A stretch of 64,000 nt of DNA from Kosakonia pseudosacchari (GCF_900184035.1 NZ_FXWP01000025.1:434001-498000), one strand, 5' to 3'. Positions 49,964 through 59,783 are shown, counted from the first letter of the stretch. Notes: a model not told the origin generated them from the sequence alone. Made by a program: numbers and translations.

Positions 49964-50530
49964 ATGTACGAACGTTACGCTGGTCTGATTTTCGATATGG
50001 ATGGCACTATTCTTGATACAGAGCCAACTCACCGTAAAGCCTGGCATGAAGTGCTCGGGCGTTATGGGATGCGTTTTGACGAACAGGCGATGATTGGGCT
50101 TAACGGCTCTCCAACCTGGCGTATCGCGCAATCCATCATTGAGGCCAACCAGGGCGATCTCGATCCTCATCTGTTGGCTCAGGAAAAAACGGCGGCTGTA
50201 AAAGCGATGCTGCTGGATTCTGTTCGTCCATTACCGCTTATCGAGGTGGTGAAAGCGTGGCATGGTCGTCGTCCAATGTCTGTAGGAACGGGCAGCGAAA
50301 GCGCGATTGCGGAAGCGCTGCTGGCACACCTTGGGCTGCGGGGGTACTTTGACGCCGTTATCGCAGCCGATCATGTTAAACATCACAAACCCGCGCCTGA
50401 TACTTTCCTGCTTTGCGCGCAAAGCATGGGAGTGGAACCGACGCAATGCATCGTTTTCGAAGATGCAGATTTTGGGCTTCAGGCGGCGCGTGCAGCCGGT
50501 ATGGATGTCGTGGACGTACGCTTATTGTGA
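49964..50530 (+). CDS. yqaB: Fructose-1-phosphate phosphatase YqaB (HAD family)
   Basis: This HAD hydrolase has the nucleophile motif FDMDGTILDTEP, motif II VGTGSES, the Lys in KHHKPAPDTF and the motif IV FEDADFG. E. coli YqaB dephosphorylates fructose 1-phosphate and 6-phosphogluconate. I chose ATG 49964 (MYERYAG, 188 aa) to match E. coli; an ATG one codon upstream is an alternative. It overlaps yqaA by four bases. Confidence 0.95.
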   Translation: MYERYAGLIFDMDGTILDTEPTHRKAWHEVLGRYGMRFDEQAMIGLNGSPTWRIAQSIIEANQGDLDPHLLAQEKTAAVKAMLLDSVRPLPLIEVVKAWHGRRPMSVGTGSESAIAEALLAHLGLRGYFDAVIAADHVKHHKPAPDTFLLCAQSMGVEPTQCIVFEDADFGLQAARAAGMDVVDVRLL

Positions 50531-50955
50531 GCGACACACTGTCGCTGTTATCACTGTTTTCCAGCAGCTTTCTCAGCGCCACGCTGTTGCCTGGCAATTC
50601 TGAGGTCGTGCTGGTTGCAATGTTAATTTCTCACGTTAGCCAGCCCTGGCTTCTTGTTGTAATAGCAACAATGGGTAATAGCCTTGGAGGGCTGACTAAC
50701 GTTATTCTTGGGCGTTTCTTCCCGCAGCGTAAAACATCGCGCTGGCAGGAAAAAGCGACTAACTGGCTTAAACGATACGGCGCGGCAGCGCTGTTATTAA
50801 GCTGGGTGCCTGTTATAGGCGACTTACTGTGCCTGCTGGCAGGATGGATGCGCTTGTCGTGGGGGCCGGTAGTAATTTTTTTATGCCTTGGAAAAGCGTT
50901 GCGCTATCTGGCGATCGCCTTTGTAACGCTGCAGGGTATGACGTGGTGGCACTAA
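50527..50955 (+). CDS. yqaA: Inner membrane protein YqaA
   Basis: This 142-residue membrane protein equals E. coli YqaA in length. It shows LFSSSFLSATLLPGNSEVVL and GNSLGGLTNVILGRFFP, features of the DedA/SNARE-associated-like family, with four hydrophobic segments. The start is GTG 50527 inside the yqaB stop. Its function is not established. Confidence 0.93.
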   Translation: MSDTLSLLSLFSSSFLSATLLPGNSEVVLVAMLISHVSQPWLLVVIATMGNSLGGLTNVILGRFFPQRKTSRWQEKATNWLKRYGAAALLLSWVPVIGDLLCLLAGWMRLSWGPVVIFLCLGKALRYLAIAFVTLQGMTWWH

Positions 50956-51035
50956 TTGGACTGAGTGAGTGACCTTTAATCGTCAACCATTACAATTATG
51001 CTTAATGAAATGATTATGACAGGCGGGAGGTCAAT

Positions 51036-52580
51036 TTGATCCCGGACGTATCACAGGCGCTGTCCTGGCTGGAAAAACATCCTCAAGCTCTGAAGGGGAT
51101 ACAACGCGGTCTTGAGCGTGAAACGCTGCGCGTAAATGCGGATGGCTCTCTGGCAACTACGGGTCATGCGGCTGCGCTTGGCTCAGCACTGACCCATAAA
51201 TGGATCACCACCGATTTTGCTGAAGCGCTGCTGGAATTTATCACTCCGGTGGATGGCGATATCGATCATATGCTGACCATTATGCGCGATATTCACCGCT
51301 ACACTGCGCGCCAGATTGGTGACGAACGCATGTGGCCGTTGAGCATGCCGTGCTATATCAAGGATGGCCAGGATATTGAGCTGGCGCAGTATGGCACGTC
51401 CAATATTGGTCGTTTGAAAACGCTCTACCGCGAAGGGCTGAAAAATCGCTATGGCGCGCTGATGCAAACCATTTCCGGCGTGCATTACAATTTCTCGCTG
51501 CCAATGGCTTTCTGGGAAGCGAAAAGCGGCAGTACGGATAAAGAAGCGGTGTCGGATGGTTATTTTCGCCTCATTCGCAATTACTACCGGTTTGGTTGGG
51601 TGATCCCGTATCTGTTTGGCGCTTCACCAGCAATTTGCTCATCCTTCCTGCAAGGGAAACCGACAACGCTGCCGTTTGAGAAAACACCGAACGGTATGTA
51701 CTACTTGCCGTATGCGACCTCATTACGCCTGAGCGACCTCGGGTACACCAATAAATCGCAAAGTAATCTCGGCATTACCTTCAATAACCTGCACGATTAC
51801 GTCGTGGCGTTGAAGCGCGCAATCAAAACGCCTTCTGAGGAATACGCCAAAATTGGTCTGAAAAAAGAGGGCAAATACTTACAGATCAACACCAATATTC
51901 TGCAGATTGAAAACGAGCTGTATGCGCCTATTCGCCCGAAACGTGTGACCCGTAGTGGCGAAACACCATCGGATGCGTTGCTGCGTGGCGGTATTGAGTA
52001 CATCGAAGTTCGTTCTCTGGATATCAATCCGTTCACCGCCATTGGCGTTGACGAGCAGCAGGTGCGCTTCCTCGATCTGTTTATGGTCTGGTGTGTGCTG
52101 GCCGATGCGCCAGAAATGAGCAGCGATGAATTGCTCTGCACCCGTACGAACTGGAATCGCGTGATTCTGGAAGGGCGTAAACCCGGTTTGACGCTCGGAA
52201 TGGGCTGTGAAACCGCACAGTTCCCGCTCGCGCAAGTCGGTAAGGATCTGTTTAGCGATCTGAAACGAGTAGCGCAGACGCTGGATGGCGTGTACGGTGG
52301 CAGTGAGTACGAAAAAGTGTGCGACCAGTTGGTTGCCAGCTTCGACGATCCGGAATTGACATTCTCTGCGCGCATTCTGCGCTCAATGATTGATAATGGT
52401 ATTGGCGGCACGGGGAAAGCGCTGGGCGATCAGTACCGTTCGCAGCTGCGTGAAGAGCCACTGGAAATTTTGCTTGAGGAAGATTTTATCGCCGAGCGCA
52501 AAGCGTCGCTGGTGCGTCAGGCAGAGGTTGAAGCCGGAGATTCGGAGTCATTCGAGGCGTTACTCGCGCGTCACGCCTGA
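51036..52580 (+). CDS. gshA: Glutamate-cysteine ligase GshA
   Basis: GshA makes gamma-glutamylcysteine, the first step of glutathione synthesis. The 514-residue protein is a little shorter than E. coli GshA (518). It contains [26 protein letters not shown] and [19 protein letters not shown]. The start is TTG at 51036 after GGGAGG, as in E. coli, where the rare start limits expression. The 3' end is next to the convergent sRNA micA. Confidence 0.96.
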   Translation: MIPDVSQALSWLEKHPQALKGIQRGLERETLRVNADGSLATTGHAAALGSALTHKWITTDFAEALLEFITPVDGDIDHMLTIMRDIHRYTARQIGDERMWPLSMPCYIKDGQDIELAQYGTSNIGRLKTLYREGLKNRYGALMQTISGVHYNFSLPMAFWEAKSGSTDKEAVSDGYFRLIRNYYRFGWVIPYLFGASPAICSSFLQGKPTTLPFEKTPNGMYYLPYATSLRLSDLGYTNKSQSNLGITFNNLHDYVVALKRAIKTPSEEYAKIGLKKEGKYLQINTNILQIENELYAPIRPKRVTRSGETPSDALLRGGIEYIEVRSLDINPFTAIGVDEQQVRFLDLFMVWCVLADAPEMSSDELLCTRTNWNRVILEGRKPGLTLGMGCETAQFPLAQVGKDLFSDLKRVAQTLDGVYGGSEYEKVCDQLVASFDDPELTFSARILRSMIDNGIGGTGKALGDQYRSQLREEPLEILLEEDFIAERKASLVRQAEVEAGDSESFEALLARHA

Positions 52581-52588
52581 TACAAAAG

Positions 52589-52662
52589 AAAAAGGCCACA
52601 TCTCTGTGGCCAAAATTTCATCTCTGAAGATCAGGGATGATGATAACAAATGCGCGTCTTTC
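52589..52662 (-). ncRNA. micA: Small RNA MicA
   Basis: On the minus strand the sequence begins GAAAGACGCGCATTTGTTAT, continues with a CATCATCCCTG stretch (the ompA-pairing region) and ends in the stem GGCCACA-GAGA-TGTGGCC with a T-run. This matches E. coli MicA, an Hfq-dependent RNA that represses ompA and other mRNAs in the sigma-E response. Its location between gshA and luxS, antisense to both, is the E. coli location. Confidence 0.95.
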
Positions 52663-52668
52663 ATATAC

Positions 52669-52696
52669 TCAGACTCGCACGGGAAAAAAGAGTTCA
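52669..52696 (-). promoter_or_regulatory. Sigma-E promoter of micA
   Basis: Read on the minus strand, TGAACTC (52696-52690) and TCTGA (52673-52669) match the -35 (GAACTT) and -10 (TCTGA) elements of RpoE promoters, with 16 bases between them. The MicA 5' end lies six bases downstream. Confidence 0.82.
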
Positions 52697-52732
52697 TTTT
52701 ATTTTTAAAAAATCACTGTCGGAGGTGACTAA

Positions 52733-53248
52733 ATGCCATTATTGGATAGCTTCACTGTCGATCATACCCGTATGGAAGCGCCCGCAGTCCGTGTTGCCAA
52801 GACTATGGACACGCCGCACGGCGACACCATTACCGTATTCGACCTGCGTTTCTGCGTACCGAACAAAGAAGTGATGCCGGAAAAAGGTATCCATACGCTG
52901 GAGCATCTGTTCGCCGGTTTTATGCGTAACCACCTCAACGGCAACGGCGTTGAGATTATCGATATCTCTCCGATGGGTTGCCGCACCGGTTTCTACATGA
53001 GCCTGATCGGTGCGCCGGACGAGCAGCGCGTCGCCGATGCCTGGAAAGCGGCGATGGCAGATGTCCTGAAAGTAAAAGAGCAGAATCAGATCCCGGAACT
53101 GAACATCTATCAGTGCGGGACATACCAAATGCACTCTCTGGAAGAAGCGCAAGAGATCGCGCGTCACATCCTCGATCGTGATGTTCGCGTTAACAGCAAC
53201 GAAGAACTCGCCCTGCCGAAAGAGAAATTGCAGGAACTGCACATCTAG
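52733..53248 (+). CDS. luxS: S-ribosylhomocysteine lyase LuxS
   Basis: LuxS splits S-ribosylhomocysteine to homocysteine and the precursor of autoinducer 2. The 171-residue protein equals E. coli LuxS in length. The metal-binding HTLEHLF motif and the Cys in [10 protein letters not shown] are present. GGAGGTGACTAA precedes the start. It is monocistronic and followed by a strong terminator. Confidence 0.98.
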   Translation: MPLLDSFTVDHTRMEAPAVRVAKTMDTPHGDTITVFDLRFCVPNKEVMPEKGIHTLEHLFAGFMRNHLNGNGVEIIDISPMGCRTGFYMSLIGAPDEQRVADAWKAAMADVLKVKEQNQIPELNIYQCGTYQMHSLEEAQEIARHILDRDVRVNSNEELALPKEKLQELHI

Positions 53249-53254
53249 TTTCCC

Positions 53255-53292
53255 ATGCCGCCTTTCTGCCCGGAAGGCGGCATTATTATTTT
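53255..53292 (+). terminator. luxS terminator
   Basis: The arms ATGCCGCCTT and AAGGCGGCAT enclose a 9-base loop, followed by TATTATTTT. The 232 bases from here to the lipoprotein gene are markedly AT-rich, unlike the neighbourhood, and hold no gene that I can see. Confidence 0.85.
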
Positions 53293-53524
53293 ATCCGCTC
53301 CCTTTCGTATTCTATTTATTCATCGGAAATATAGTATTTCATTATTTATAATGAAATTATGATGCGCCAATAATATCCATTAAAGTCACAGGGCTTCTTG
53401 TTGTTATTTAAATCACGGCATGATAGTTTTCACCCCTGTTGTTATTTGACGGATATTTCACGTTTAATTTATTTTTTAATTGAATGTAATTCAGTGAAAA
53501 ATATGCCTGAATGATGAGGATATT

Positions 53525-53896
53525 ATGCGGCGTTCACATTTTTATCTTTTATGTCTCTCCTTCGTTTTACCTTTTACGTTAACGGGTTGTGTTAAATCAA
53601 CGGTGCCCTCCGTGGTAAAGGATGCGCCGCAGAAACAGCAGGCGCAGCAATGTTACGAGCTTCTGACCGCCTTAAAAGGTCTGGATAATTCTGCATTTGA
53701 AACTTACAAACAGCAATTTAATACGATTAATAAAAGCTATGAAGTCTACAAGCGAAATCGACCGATAATTGATAAGAATTCTGCGGAAATAATGAAATCC
53801 GAAATTGATAGTAAGATTGAAGTGGTTTGCTCGCGCGTGCGCAGCGCGGTATTCACTAATATGTCCAGTCGCGCAAATGCACTGAAACAGTTATGA
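53525..53896 (+). CDS. Small lipoprotein upstream of the coiled-coil FKBP-like gene
   Basis: The 123-residue product has a lipoprotein signal peptide ending FTLTGCVKS, with the lipidated Cys near residue 22. The mature part is helical and charged (QQCYELLTALKGLDNSAF, KSEIDSKIEVVCSRVRS) with two Cys. Family not recognised. Its stop overlaps the next gene's start (ATGA), so the two are a functional pair. The AT-rich upstream region and the absence of both genes from E. coli between luxS and emrB suggest horizontal transfer. Confidence 0.75.
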   Translation: MRRSHFYLLCLSFVLPFTLTGCVKSTVPSVVKDAPQKQQAQQCYELLTALKGLDNSAFETYKQQFNTINKSYEVYKRNRPIIDKNSAEIMKSEIDSKIEVVCSRVRSAVFTNMSSRANALKQL

Positions 53897-55929
53897 GAAA
53901 ACTACTTTATTCCTCTGCTGTGCTGCTATCGGCTATATCATCCTTAGCCACCAGCGCTGAGCCTGCCTCATTACTCGACCGTCTGAACGATGAGCACATA
54001 ATATCAGCCGAACCGCAGTCTCCGTTTACGGCTGATCATGGCAGTGCAGGCTCGGTTGCTACGTCTTCATCACATGCTGCTGTTAAACAGCAGGCTGCGC
54101 CAAAAAATGCGTCGAGTGAGCAAGAAATCAGGTTACTGAAACGCCAACTCGCGGCGTTACGGCGTGAGGCAGAAGCACTGCGCAAAAAACAGACTACAGC
54201 AACGTCCGTACAGCCAAAAAATAACGCAGGCAATGATAACAAACAGCCACCGCCTGTCATTAGCAGTGAAAACAAGCAGCTACAACAACAGCTGCAGGCC
54301 AGCGAGAAGCAGCTTGCTGCTGCGAATAGCAAGCGCGAAGAGGCAAATCATTACCTTGATGCTGCCGCGAAAAAGATGAGTGAGCAGGCACTGCGTATTA
54401 CGACGTTGATACATGAGTTACAACAGCGCAGCGAAGAGAAAACGCAGGCAGAGCAGCAACTGGCGGAGGCGAAAAAGCAGGGGGCGGAGCTCAGCGCGAA
54501 GCTGCAACAGGCGGCAGCAAAAACCGCCGAACAGGAAAAACTGCTTGCCGATGCGAACAAAAAGCGCGGCGAGGTAACCAGCCAGCTCACAGCCGCGAAA
54601 AAAGAGAGTAGTGGGCAGGCGTCGTACATCGCCACGCTGGAAGCATCGCTGAAACAGCGCAGCGAAGAAAAATCGCAGGCAGAACAGCAACTGGCTGAGG
54701 CGAAAAAGCAGGGTGCCGAACTCAGCGCGAAGCTGCAACAGGCGACCTCGAAAACCGCCGAACAGGAAAAATTGCTTGCCGATGCGAATAAAAAGCGCGA
54801 CGAGATAACCAGCCAGCTTGCTGCCACCACCAAACAAGCAGCAGATCAGGCATCGTACATCGCCACGCTGGAAGCATCGCTGAAACAGCGGAGCGAAGAG
54901 AAAACGCAGGCAGAACAGCAACTGGCGGAGGCGAAAAAGCAGGGGGCGGAGCTCAGCGCGAAGCTGCAACAGGCAGCCACGAAAACCACAGAACAGGAAA
55001 AACTGCTTGCCGATGCGAACAAAAAGCGCGACGAGGCAACCAGCCAGCTCGCAACCGTCGCGAAACGAGCCACAGATCAGCAAAACCAGCTTGCTGACGC
55101 GAACAAAAAGCGCGACGAGGTAACCAGCCAGCTCGCTGCCGCCACCAAACAAGCAGCAGATCAGGCAGCGCATATCGCCGCGCTGGAAGCGAAATTAAAA
55201 CAGAGCGGCGAAGAGAAGGCGCAAATGGAACAGCAACTCGCTGCTGCGAAGCGTGCGCCAACTGCGGCGGAAAAGGGGGCGAGTAAAGCGAATTCACCGG
55301 CATTCTCGCTGGCAGCGGATAAGTCCGAACTTGCGCGCGTGAACTATGCCTGGGGCGTCTGGTTTGCGGCAAAAGTGCAGCTTGAAAGCGAAATGCTGAA
55401 AGAGATTGGGCAACAATTTAAGCCGCAGGCTTTTCTGCAAGGCTTGCAGGATAAATTTGCAGGCAGCCTGCAAATGCCGAATGCCGATCTTGAAAAGGTC
55501 CTCAGTACTCTCAACAAGCAGGTAGACGATGCGCGGCAACGTGAAATAACCCGGAACAAGAAGCAAGGGCAGCAGTTGCTGGCCGACGCGGCGAAACTAA
55601 AGGGCGCGGTGCGGGCGGATAACGGCGTGGTCTATTTGGTTGAAAAACGTGGGCCGGGTGCCGCTATTGGCGATAGCGATGTCATTCGTTTCAAAGTGGA
55701 TGAAAAGGTCAGCTCCGGGCAGGTTCTCGCACAGAACGAAGTCAACACCGCGCGCGTGAGCGAGCTGCCGATGGTGATGCGTGCTGGCGTAAAAAAACTG
55801 GTCGTGGGCGGCAGAGTGAAGATTTATGTTCCCACCGAATTGGCTTACGGCGAGGAAGGTATACCTGGCGCGGTACCGCCCGGCGTGACTTCCGTGATGA
55901 CGCTGGAAGTCCTCGGTATTGAGAAGTAA
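53893..55929 (+). CDS. Periplasmic coiled-coil protein with C-terminal FKBP-like domain
   Basis: This 678-residue protein has a signal peptide (MRKLLYSSAVLLSAISSLAT then SAEP), a low-complexity linker and a long Lys/Glu/Gln/Ala-rich coiled coil (about residues 75-465). Within it a 77-residue unit of exactly 11 heptads, starting RSEEKTQAEQQLAEAKKQGA, occurs three times. From residue 471 it resembles the dimerising N-domain and catalytic domain of FkpA/Mip peptidyl-prolyl isomerases, ending VPTELAYGEEGIPGAVPPGV. Several usual FKBP active-site residues are not obvious, so activity is uncertain. It is coupled to the upstream lipoprotein gene. Confidence 0.8.
   Translation: MRKLLYSSAVLLSAISSLATSAEPASLLDRLNDEHIISAEPQSPFTADHGSAGSVATSSSHAAVKQQAAPKNASSEQEIRLLKRQLAALRREAEALRKKQTTATSVQPKNNAGNDNKQPPPVISSENKQLQQQLQASEKQLAAANSKREEANHYLDAAAKKMSEQALRITTLIHELQQRSEEKTQAEQQLAEAKKQGAELSAKLQQAAAKTAEQEKLLADANKKRGEVTSQLTAAKKESSGQASYIATLEASLKQRSEEKSQAEQQLAEAKKQGAELSAKLQQATSKTAEQEKLLADANKKRDEITSQLAATTKQAADQASYIATLEASLKQRSEEKTQAEQQLAEAKKQGAELSAKLQQAATKTTEQEKLLADANKKRDEATSQLATVAKRATDQQNQLADANKKRDEVTSQLAAATKQAADQAAHIAALEAKLKQSGEEKAQMEQQLAAAKRAPTAAEKGASKANSPAFSLAADKSELARVNYAWGVWFAAKVQLESEMLKEIGQQFKPQAFLQGLQDKFAGSLQMPNADLEKVLSTLNKQVDDARQREITRNKKQGQQLLADAAKLKGAVRADNGVVYLVEKRGPGAAIGDSDVIRFKVDEKVSSGQVLAQNEVNTARVSELPMVMRAGVKKLVVGGRVKIYVPTELAYGEEGIPGAVPPGVTSVMTLEVLGIEK
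54427..55119 (+). repeat. Three 231-bp tandem repeats in the coiled-coil gene
   Basis: Units begin at 54427, 54658 and 54889, each with CGC/CGG-AGC-GAA-GA, and are very similar over 231 bp. The third unit diverges near its end, where a shorter ADANKKRDE repeat is added. The period is in frame (77 codons), so unit gain or loss would keep the protein intact and change its length. Confidence 0.88.
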
Positions 55930-55944
55930 AACAAGCCATTAAAA

Positions 55945-55976
55945 AAATCGCCTCCTGATGGAGGCGATTTGCTTTT
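55945..55976. terminator. Terminator between the FKBP-like gene and emrB
   Basis: An 11-bp perfect stem AAATCGCCTCC-TGAT-GGAGGCGATTT is flanked by A bases on the left and TTT-GCTTTT on the right. It lies between two convergent genes and should work in both directions. Confidence 0.88.
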
Positions 55977-55980
55977 CAGG

Positions 55981-57525
55981 TTAATGCGCGCCACCGCCGC
56001 CGCCGCCCGCACCAAAGGGCGGTTTGGCAAACCACACCAGCCCCAGCAAGATCAGGAACACCCCCGCAGAGAACCAGAAAATCTCATTAGCGGAGATAAT
56101 CAGCCCCTGGTTGGTTATCTGCTGTGCTATCCAGCCGGAAGCCTGTTGCTGCGACATGCCCATTCCCTGCAACTGGTTATAGATCTCCTGCGAGTTCGGG
56201 TTGTACGGGTTGACCGACTCCGTAAGCTGTGCATGGTGCATCGATTCCCGGTTCGTCCACAGCGTCGTGGTGATCGAGGTCCCGATGGAGCCCGCCAGCG
56301 TACGCGCGAAGTTCGACAGGCTCGACGCCGCCGCCAGTCGCTCTGGTGGCAAACCGGAAAGGGTGATGGTCGTCAGCGGCATAAAGAAGCACGCCACCGC
56401 GAAACCCTGAATGAACTGCGGCCACGCCGAAGCGCCAAAATCCATGCCCGGCTCGAAGGTATAGGCGCGCCAGTAGAAGCACACCGCGTACATGATAAAG
56501 CTGAACGTCACCAGACGGCGCATATCCAGCTTATGTGCGAAGCGGCCAATAATTGGCGACAGCAGTACCGGGATCACGCCAACCGGCGCGGAAGCCAGCC
56601 CCGCCCAGGTCGCGGTGTAGCCATACACTTCCTGCAACAACTGCGGTAACAATACAATCGCGCCGAAATAGAGCATATAGGCAAGGCTGATACACAAGCA
56701 GCCGATGGTAAAGTTGCGCGACTTAAACAGCGACAGATCGACAATCGGGTTATCGTCAGTCAACTCCCACACCACCAGGAAGCTTATCGACACCACGGCG
56801 ACAATCGTCAGCACGATGATCTCCGTCGAGTTAAACCAGTCGAGCTCTTTACCCTGGTCGAGCATCACTTGCAGGCTACCGATACCGACGATCAGCAGCG
56901 CCAGACCCACACCGTCAATGCGCCGCTGCTCGGTACGCGTTTCGCGCCCACGCAGGCTTTGCAAGGTCAGCAACACCACCAGCGCACCGATTGGTACGTT
57001 GATAAAGAAGATCCAACCCCAGTGGTAGTTATCGCTGATATAACCGCCGAGGATCGGCCCGCAAATGGGGGCGACGATCACCGTCATTGACCACAGCGCC
57101 AGCGCGATAGAACGCTTGGCAGGCGGATAGTTGCTAAGCAACAAACTCTGCGACAGCGGGATCAGCGGCCCTGCGACAATCCCCTGGATCACGCGAAAGA
57201 AAATAAGCATCCCCAGGCTGCTGGAGACGCCGCATGCCCAGGAGGCGATAGCGAAGGCGACGGTAGACCAGAGAAACAGCTTCACTTCCCCAACGCGTTT
57301 CGCCAGCCAGCCAGTGATCGGAATCGAGATGGCGTTCGCCACCCCGAACGAGGTGATCACCCAGGTCCCCTGGCTCAGCGAGGAGCCAAGGTTACCGGCA
57401 ATAGTCGGAATAGCAACGTTAGCGATGGTCGAGTCCAGCACCTGCATGAAGGTCGCAAGCGACAACGCAATGGTCATAATGACCAGCTGCGCGCCTTCCA
57501 GCGGTTTCTGTTGCATTGCACTCAC
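55981..57525 (-). CDS. emrB: Multidrug efflux MFS permease EmrB
   Basis: EmrB is the 14-helix DHA2-family drug:proton antiporter of the EmrAB-TolC pump, which exports uncouplers and hydrophobic drugs. The 514-residue protein has VLDSTIANVAIPTIAGNLG (motif of this family), GWLAKRVGEVKLF and the Gly-rich C-terminus FGAGGGGGGAH seen in E. coli. It follows emrA by six bases in the emrRAB operon. Confidence 0.97.
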   Translation of the reverse strand: MSAMQQKPLEGAQLVIMTIALSLATFMQVLDSTIANVAIPTIAGNLGSSLSQGTWVITSFGVANAISIPITGWLAKRVGEVKLFLWSTVAFAIASWACGVSSSLGMLIFFRVIQGIVAGPLIPLSQSLLLSNYPPAKRSIALALWSMTVIVAPICGPILGGYISDNYHWGWIFFINVPIGALVVLLTLQSLRGRETRTEQRRIDGVGLALLIVGIGSLQVMLDQGKELDWFNSTEIIVLTIVAVVSISFLVVWELTDDNPIVDLSLFKSRNFTIGCLCISLAYMLYFGAIVLLPQLLQEVYGYTATWAGLASAPVGVIPVLLSPIIGRFAHKLDMRRLVTFSFIMYAVCFYWRAYTFEPGMDFGASAWPQFIQGFAVACFFMPLTTITLSGLPPERLAAASSLSNFARTLAGSIGTSITTTLWTNRESMHHAQLTESVNPYNPNSQEIYNQLQGMGMSQQQASGWIAQQITNQGLIISANEIFWFSAGVFLILLGLVWFAKPPFGAGGGGGGAH

Positions 57526-57531
57526 CTCAGA

Positions 57532-58704
57532 TTAACCGGCGTTGGCTTTCACGATGTTTTCGATCAACGTGTTGACCGGCTCAAGGCTGATTTCCCGGGC
57601 GTTGCTTTCATAAGCCGGGCTGGTGCGCACCTGGCTTGCCAGCACCTGACCTTCGCGATCGGCGGTATCCACTTTCACCAGCGTGGAAAGGCCAATACGC
57701 AGCGGATGATCGGCGAGCTGTTTTGCATCCAGCTCAATACGTACCGGCAGACGCTGAACCACTTTGATCCAGTTACCGGTGGCGTTTTGCGCGGGCAGCA
57801 GCGAGAACGCACTGCCGGTGCCCATATCCAGACCGACCACTTTACCGGTGTACTTCACTTCATCACCGTAAATGTCGCTGATGATGGTGGCATTCTGGCC
57901 AATGCGCATATGCGCAAGCTGCGTCTCTTTAAAGTTGGCATCCACCCACAGGTTGCTGGCCGGAACTACTGCCATCAGCGGTGTTGAGGTGGTGATCTGC
58001 GCGCCAGGCTGCACGGCGCGGCGAGAAACGTAGCCGGTAATCGGGCTAACAATTTTCGTGCGTTGCAGCGCCAGCCAGCTATTGCGGACTTCCGTTGCCG
58101 CCTGTTTGACTGCCGGTTGATCTTCCAGCGGCGTATCCAGCACGATGGCCTGGTTAGCGTTGTACTGCTGAATGGCGACATCCAGCTCTGCTTGTGCGCT
58201 GGCCACGGCGTCACGGGCGTGTTGCAGCTCTTCGCGACCAATCAGGTTGGCACTGCCGAGCGGCACGCGGCGGTTAAAATCGCTCTGCGCCTGGGCGAGG
58301 GCGGTTTTTTTCAGCTCAATGCTCGCCTGCAACTGTTTGCTGTTGATGATTGACTGGCGGGTCTGGCGAACGCTGCTTGCCAGCGTGGTTTGTGCTTTTT
58401 CAAACGCCTGTTGCGCATCTGTCGCGTCCAGCGTGACCAGCACATCGCCCTGTTTAACGAAATCGGTGTTATCGGCCCAGACTTTCGTCACGCTGCCAGA
58501 CACCTGCGCCATGATTTGCACCTGGTTCCCTGCCACGTACGCGTCATCGGTTTCCTCGAAGTGACGCAGTACCAAAAACCAATAAATCCCGTATGCCACG
58601 GCAATAACAATAAAGAGCAAGGTCAGCAGAAGAAGGGTACTTTTACGTTTGCCTTTCTTTTTGACCGGTTGCTGCGGGGTTTGACTCTCCGCATTTGCGC
58701 TCAT
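57532..58704 (-). CDS. emrA: Multidrug efflux periplasmic adaptor EmrA
   Basis: EmrA is the membrane-fusion subunit that links EmrB to TolC. The 390-residue protein has an N-terminal membrane anchor (STLLLLTLLFIVIAVAYGIY), the HlyD-type lipoyl half-motif FEETDDAYVAGNQVQIMAQV and a coiled-coil hairpin (about residues 90-200). I chose ATG 58704 (MSANAES) to match E. coli; a frame start four codons earlier exists. It is regulated with emrB by EmrR. Confidence 0.96.
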   Translation of the reverse strand: MSANAESQTPQQPVKKKGKRKSTLLLLTLLFIVIAVAYGIYWFLVLRHFEETDDAYVAGNQVQIMAQVSGSVTKVWADNTDFVKQGDVLVTLDATDAQQAFEKAQTTLASSVRQTRQSIINSKQLQASIELKKTALAQAQSDFNRRVPLGSANLIGREELQHARDAVASAQAELDVAIQQYNANQAIVLDTPLEDQPAVKQAATEVRNSWLALQRTKIVSPITGYVSRRAVQPGAQITTSTPLMAVVPASNLWVDANFKETQLAHMRIGQNATIISDIYGDEVKYTGKVVGLDMGTGSAFSLLPAQNATGNWIKVVQRLPVRIELDAKQLADHPLRIGLSTLVKVDTADREGQVLASQVRTSPAYESNAREISLEPVNTLIENIVKANAG

Positions 58705-58826
58705 GCTTTTCTCCACGATCTTCTTATTTTCATCCCGGCAACCGCCGGCCTGTTTTTGCCAAAAAAGCCAGTAGATACTGGCTCTTCAGTATTTTTATAT
58801 CCTGGATATTCGAGCGTCTTATCGCG

Positions 58827-59357
58827 TTAGCGCAACGCCTCGAGAATGACATCGTCCTCTTCCATCTGGTCGAGACGCGTCAGGAGTTTTCGGGTGATAT
58901 GCTCAAGCTGATCTTTTTCGCTAACGCTTAGCGAAGACCAGAGTTGATGCAGGCAGTTATGCTGCGGGGGCAGAACCTGGCGCAGGAACTCATGACCTTT
59001 ATCGGTCAACTGCAGGTGCAGACAGCGGCGATCGTTATCGCTTTCGCGACGCTCAATCCAGCCGCGCTTTTCCAGCTCATCGGCAATGCGTGTCGCATTG
59101 GTACGGGATGATCCCAGCGCGCTACTCAGCTCAGAAGGCTGAATACTGTGATTTTCCTGAGATTCCAGGGTAATCAGCGCCATAAACAACGTCTCGTTAA
59201 TGCCCTGCGCTTTCAGCATCTTATTGCGGTTTTCCAGCAGCTTGCCTTGCATATGCATACACAGGCGGGTTAACAGAATTTCCTGGAACGGGAAATCTTC
59301 ATAGCGGCTGGCGCGAAACTTAAGCATTTGTTCAATGGGCGTAAACGAACTATCCAT
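58827..59357 (-). CDS. emrR: MarR-family repressor EmrR (MprA)
   Basis: This 176-residue protein equals E. coli EmrR (MprA) in length. The MarR winged helix is visible as [20 protein letters not shown] and [19 protein letters not shown]. It represses emrRAB and is released by uncouplers and salicylate-type ligands. The AT-rich stretch at 59380-59450 holds its promoter. It is first in the operon. Confidence 0.96.
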   Translation of the reverse strand: MDSSFTPIEQMLKFRASRYEDFPFQEILLTRLCMHMQGKLLENRNKMLKAQGINETLFMALITLESQENHSIQPSELSSALGSSRTNATRIADELEKRGWIERRESDNDRRCLHLQLTDKGHEFLRQVLPPQHNCLHQLWSSLSVSEKDQLEHITRKLLTRLDQMEEDDVILEALR

Positions 59358-59447
59358 TTGGGTATAACCTCATTAATTGCAGTCGATATAGTAACGACAG
59401 TGACAAATAAAGTAAATGTATTATTTGTAGTAATAAATTTGCCTTAT

Positions 59448-59783
59448 CTATGCTTCTGTCAGGAGTTTCCAGACGATTCCGTACGCGAAAGCGCTCAGTA
59501 GCGTGGGGAGAATAATGCTGCGTGTTTTCCAGAAGCTGACACCGAGCACCGCGAAACCGGCAAGTGTTGGCAGCAGACGGCGGCTGTCGGCGGCAATTTC
59601 CGGCACGCAGGAAACCACAAGCAGTGCGCAGATAGAGGCGATGCCAATGGTGTCTAAAAACACACCGCTCACGCCGCGTTTCGTCGGGCGTGACTGTCCG
59701 GCGCGGATACGCAACGGCAGATAACGGAAAAGAAAATTGACGCAGCCCACCAGCAGGCCGAGCAGCAGCACCTCATTGCGCAT
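59448..59783 (-). CDS. ygaH: L-valine exporter subunit YgaH
   Basis: This 111-residue, four-helix AzlD-family protein is the small partner of YgaZ in branched-chain amino acid (valine) export. I chose ATG 59783 ([13 protein letters not shown]) because the size then matches E. coli YgaH (111); the longer frame runs antisense-free into ygaZ but is not similar. [20 protein letters not shown] is the conserved core. It overlaps ygaZ by 11 bases. Confidence 0.94.
   Translation of the reverse strand: MRNEVLLLGLLVGCVNFLFRYLPLRIRAGQSRPTKRGVSGVFLDTIGIASICALLVVSCVPEIAADSRRLLPTLAGFAVLGVSFWKTRSIILPTLLSAFAYGIVWKLLTEA

Noticed and set aside
54418-55173. 251-aa minus-strand frame within the coiled-coil gene
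   Set aside because: It is the shadow of the repetitive coiled-coil codons; it has no ribosome-binding site and is Leu/Arg/Phe-rich without a fold pattern.
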